This document shows, piece by piece, positions 61,524 to 64,000 of a DNA stretch of 64,000 nucleotides. The translations under genes and the position numbers were made by a program. The notes beneath the pieces are model-generated. The model saw nothing but the letters and a program-made list of their open reading frames with translations. It did no database searches and was not told the DNA's origin. Position 1 is the first letter of the stretch. Each line of letters starts with the position of its first letter. The stretch lies in NCBI RefSeq assembly GCF_003344865.1, contig NZ_CP031165.1, positions 558,001 through 622,000 on the forward strand, given 5' to 3'. Source of the DNA: Euzebya pacifica. GTDB taxonomy: Bacteria; Actinomycetota; Nitriliruptoria; Euzebyales; Euzebyaceae.

Positions 61524-63092
61524 ATGTACGACTACGTGATCGTCGGCGCGGGGTCTGCTGGTTGTGTGCTGGCCGGTCGCCTCAGCGAAGACGAGGACGC
61601 GAGGGTGCTGCTGCTCGAGGCAGGTGGGCCCGATACCAACGCCAACCTGCACATCCCCGCGGCGTTCCCCAGCCTGTACCGCTCGCGCTGGGACTGGAAC
61701 TTCGACACCGAACCCCAGAAGCACGTGCTGGACCGCCGGGTCTACTGGCCCCGCGGCAAGGTCCTCGGCGGGTCGTCCTCGATCAACGCCATGATCTACA
61801 TCCGGGGCCATCGCGGCGACTACGACCGCTGGCGCGACCACTGGGGGTGCAAGGGCTGGGGCTACGACGACGTCCTGCCGTACTTCGTTCGCAGCGAGGA
61901 CAACGCCTCCAAGCACGACCGGTTCCACGGGAGTGGCGGCCCCCTGCACGTCAGCGACCAGGTGTCGCCACGCCCCATGACCCCGGCGTTCCTGCAGGCG
62001 GCCGCCGACGCGGGCCTGCCGCTGAACGACGACTTCAACGGCGCGGAGCAGGAGGGGATCGGCATGTACCAGCTGACCCAGCACCGCGGCCGACGGTGGA
62101 GCGCCGCCGACGCCTTCCTGGCCCCGGCGCGGGATCGTCCGAACCTGGAGGTCTGGACCGACGCTCCCGTGAACCGGGTGACGTTCGACGGCGCGCGTGC
62201 CACGGGCGTGGAGGTGCGTCGGCAGGGGCGGGTCGAACACGTCGAGGCACGGGAGGTCATCCTCGCCAGCGGTGCCATCGGTTCGCCACAGCTGCTGATG
62301 CTCTCGGGCGTCGGTCCGGCCCATCACCTGGTCGACGTGGGCGTCCCCGTCGTCGCGGACCACCCGGGGGTCGGGCAGAACCTGCAGGACCACGTGATGG
62401 CCGGCCCGATCTTCGCCGCACCGGGCGGCAGCCTCTTCGGGGCCGATGCGCCCCACCACCTGGCCAACTTCCTGCTGCGCGGCAAGGGGCCGCTGACCAG
62501 CAACGTCGCAGAGGCCGGCGGGTTCATCCGCACCGACCCGTCGTTGTCGATGCCCGACGTCCAGCTGCACTTCGCCCCGGCGGTCTTCGCCGACGAGGGG
62601 TTGCGCGAACCCGACGGCCATGGCCTGACGTGCTCGTCCGGGTTGCTGCGCCCGAGGTCGGTCGGCCACATCCAGCTGAAGGGTCCGGACCCACGGTGGG
62701 CACCGATCATCGAACCCAACTACCTCGACGACCCCAGCGACTTCGAGACGTTGATGGCCGGCTGGCACATGATCCACGACGTCCTGACGCAACCCGCGCT
62801 CAACCGGTTCCGGGCCAACCGCATCATCCCGCCGCCGAGCGCCACCAGCGAGGACGACATCCGCCAGGCGACGCTGCAGCAGCTGCAGACGATCTACCAC
62901 CCGGTCGGCACCTGCGCGATGGGCACCCACGAGGACGCGGTCGTCGACCCCGACCAGCTGCGCGTCAACGGGCTCGACGGCCTGCGCGTCGTCGACGCCA
63001 GCGTCATGCCCGACCTGATCGGCGGCAACACCAACGCGCCGACCATCATGATCGCCGAGAAGGCCGTGGACGCCATCCGCGGCGCCGCCTGA
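61524..63092 (+). CDS. GMC oxidoreductase, choline/alcohol dehydrogenase-like
   Basis: The 522-residue flavoenzyme begins with the FAD site YVIVGAGSAGCVLAGRL, followed by YWPRGKVLGGSSSINAMIYI and the second signature ILASGAIGSPQLLMLSGVGP. The C-terminus has the active-site His in YHPVGTCAMGTHED and an Asn in GGNTNAPTIMIAEKA. It oxidises an alcohol, and choline dehydrogenase is one possibility. ATG 61524 was chosen over TTG 61518 for the GAAAGG just upstream. With the Rieske gene it may be a choline or aromatic alcohol route, by inference. Confidence 0.93.
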   Translation: MYDYVIVGAGSAGCVLAGRLSEDEDARVLLLEAGGPDTNANLHIPAAFPSLYRSRWDWNFDTEPQKHVLDRRVYWPRGKVLGGSSSINAMIYIRGHRGDYDRWRDHWGCKGWGYDDVLPYFVRSEDNASKHDRFHGSGGPLHVSDQVSPRPMTPAFLQAAADAGLPLNDDFNGAEQEGIGMYQLTQHRGRRWSAADAFLAPARDRPNLEVWTDAPVNRVTFDGARATGVEVRRQGRVEHVEAREVILASGAIGSPQLLMLSGVGPAHHLVDVGVPVVADHPGVGQNLQDHVMAGPIFAAPGGSLFGADAPHHLANFLLRGKGPLTSNVAEAGGFIRTDPSLSMPDVQLHFAPAVFADEGLREPDGHGLTCSSGLLRPRSVGHIQLKGPDPRWAPIIEPNYLDDPSDFETLMAGWHMIHDVLTQPALNRFRANRIIPPPSATSEDDIRQATLQQLQTIYHPVGTCAMGTHEDAVVDPDQLRVNGLDGLRVVDASVMPDLIGGNTNAPTIMIAEKAVDAIRGAA

Positions 63093-63131
63093 CCCGAACA
63101 CCCGACAGACCCCTCCTACCGAAAGTTCCCC

Positions 63132-64000
63132 ATGACGCTCGCGGCCCGTGTCCTCCTCGTCGGATCGCTGCTGCTGGGGGGCATGGTTGCCGTCCCAGCA
63201 GCTGCGCAGGAGCCCGCGGCCGAGGTGGACGTGGTCAACGTCGCGTTCGAACCCGCCGATGTCACCATCGAGCTCGGTGAGGTGGTCCGCTGGACGTTCG
63301 TGGAGGGCACCCACACCGTCACCGCCGACGACGGCCGGTTCGACTCGGGGACCCAGACCTCCAACACGACCTACGACGTGACCTTCAACGCCACGGGCAC
63401 CTTCGAGTACTACTGCAGGATCCACTCCACACCCGACGGCGACCGCCAGAACGGCACCGTCACGGTCGTCGATCAGGGGGAGGGGCCGGTCGACCCCGAG
63501 CCGACGGAACCGCCGGCCACCGACCCGCCGAGCGAGCCGCCGACCGACGGGCCGCTGGACGGCACCGACCCGGTCGCCACTGCGCTGGCGTGGAGCGCGC
63601 GCCTGCCCGACGGCGGCGCGACCACGGCCTTCGTGGGGACCGCGGGCGGCTTCGCGGACTCCCTCGCGTCGGGCACGGGGCAGGGCCTGCTGGATGCGCC
63701 GTTGCTGCTGACGCCGCGCGACACCCTCGACCCGCGGGTCGCCGACGAGCTGCAGCGGTTGGGCGTCACCCGGGTGATCGTCCTCGGCCTCGAGGCGGCC
63801 GTCAGCACCGACGTCGAGCAGGCGCTCGGTGACGTCGTGGAGACCGTCGAGCGGGCCGGTGGCCCGAGCAGGCTGGAGACCGCCCGGGCAGTCGCCGACC
63901 TCGTCCTCAGCGACACGATTCCCGAGGTCCTGCTGGCCCGTGCGTTCGGTGAGGGGTCGGCGGCCTTCGCCGACTCGCTCGGGGCCGGGGCGCTGGGTGC
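63132..64000 (+). CDS. cupredoxin-CWB2 protein (partial)
   Basis: The reading frame has no stop before the window end. ATG 63132 gives a signal peptide (AAR-led hydrophobic core, cleavage near AAAQEPAA), then a plastocyanin-like domain at about 30-112: His in EGTHTVTADDGRF, Cys and His in YYCRIHSTPD, giving a type I copper site with the usual first His and Cys-His pair. A Pro/Glu linker follows, then CWB2 repeats (FADSLASGTGQGLLDAPLLLTP, VIVLGLEAAVS, RLETARAVADLV). A wall-bound copper protein is inferred. The CWB2 array is cut by the window edge. Confidence 0.85.
   Translation, partial: MTLAARVLLVGSLLLGGMVAVPAAAQEPAAEVDVVNVAFEPADVTIELGEVVRWTFVEGTHTVTADDGRFDSGTQTSNTTYDVTFNATGTFEYYCRIHSTPDGDRQNGTVTVVDQGEGPVDPEPTEPPATDPPSEPPTDGPLDGTDPVATALAWSARLPDGGATTAFVGTAGGFADSLASGTGQGLLDAPLLLTPRDTLDPRVADELQRLGVTRVIVLGLEAAVSTDVEQALGDVVETVERAGGPSRLETARAVADLVLSDTIPEVLLARAFGEGSAAFADSLGAGALG

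Noticed and set aside
1-64000. CRISPR arrays, tRNA or rRNA genes
   Set aside because: No regularly spaced direct repeats with unique spacers, tRNA cloverleaf with CCA-like ends or rRNA segments were found by reading.

Overview
The window is about 70% G+C throughout, with GTG and ATG starts, very short intergenic gaps, many 4- to 8-base stop/start overlaps, and promoter-like TAnnnT hexamers placed 6-10 bases before start codons. Together with a SigE-family sigma factor, siderophore uptake with IdeR/DtxR-like boxes, RecBCD, a bacterial XPB helicase pair, WXG100-like proteins, an Rpf-like wall enzyme and CWB2 cell-wall-binding repeats, this points to a chromosomal segment of a high-GC actinomycete. 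CWB2 repeats plus a Chloroflexus-type malyl-CoA lyase make a deep-branching lineage such as Nitriliruptoria/Euzebya a reasonable guess, but that is inference. No rRNA, tRNA or CRISPR array was seen.

Layout. 1-11.3 kb: two TPM-like membrane/coiled-coil proteins, a gamma-glutamyltransferase divergent from a QsdR-like regulator, a secreted alpha/beta hydrolase, a sugar-nucleotide epimerase-like SDR, two small proteins and a HerA-like ATPase. 11.3-16.1 kb: a siderophore module (reductase-like protein, binding lipoprotein, two permeases, ATPase) around two overlapping candidate iron boxes. 16.1-25.2 kb: a small lipoprotein, then recC-recB-recD, each overlapping the next. 25.2-28.8 kb: a three-gene cassette (small helical protein, WXG100/coiled-coil protein broken by a frameshift, lipoprotein) that looks like type VII secretion cargo plus a membrane partner. 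28.8-35.3 kb: deazaflavin-type reductase, family 5 uracil-DNA glycosylase, M50B membrane peptidase and PP2C phosphatase on the minus strand, divergent from the XPB pair. 35.3-42.4 kb: an SDR flanked by imperfect palindromic repeats, a sigma factor with a large membrane-anchored partner, a small winged-helix-like protein, an Rpf-like protein and an MFS transporter.

42.4-51.6 kb: a CWB2/beta-propeller surface protein, a methyltransferase, two tandem PAS-GGDEF proteins and two Ser/Thr kinases, one membrane-bound with a possible extracellular sensor. 51.6-54.3 kb: an IS3-family element with 28-bp inverted ends and a TGG duplication sits inside the 3' end of an IS30-family transposase gene, and the IS30 element itself lies inside an array of palindromic intergenic repeats. 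54.3-64 kb: trifunctional-type malyl-CoA lyase, MsrB, an alkyltransferase-like (ATL) protein, a 5'-3' exonuclease, a DUF2461 protein, a receiver-histidine kinase hybrid, a Rieske oxygenase, a TetR regulator with a candidate operator, a GMC oxidoreductase, and a cupredoxin-CWB2 protein cut by the window end.

DNA maintenance is a recurring theme (RecBCD, XPB pair, family 5 UDG, ATL, FEN-like exonuclease), as are surface proteins and signalling (PP2C, two kinases, two diguanylate cyclases, hybrid histidine kinase, sigma factor). The strongest candidate for an undescribed system is the 25.3-28.8 kb cassette. The sigma factor with its 726-residue partner and the two CWB2 fusions follow.
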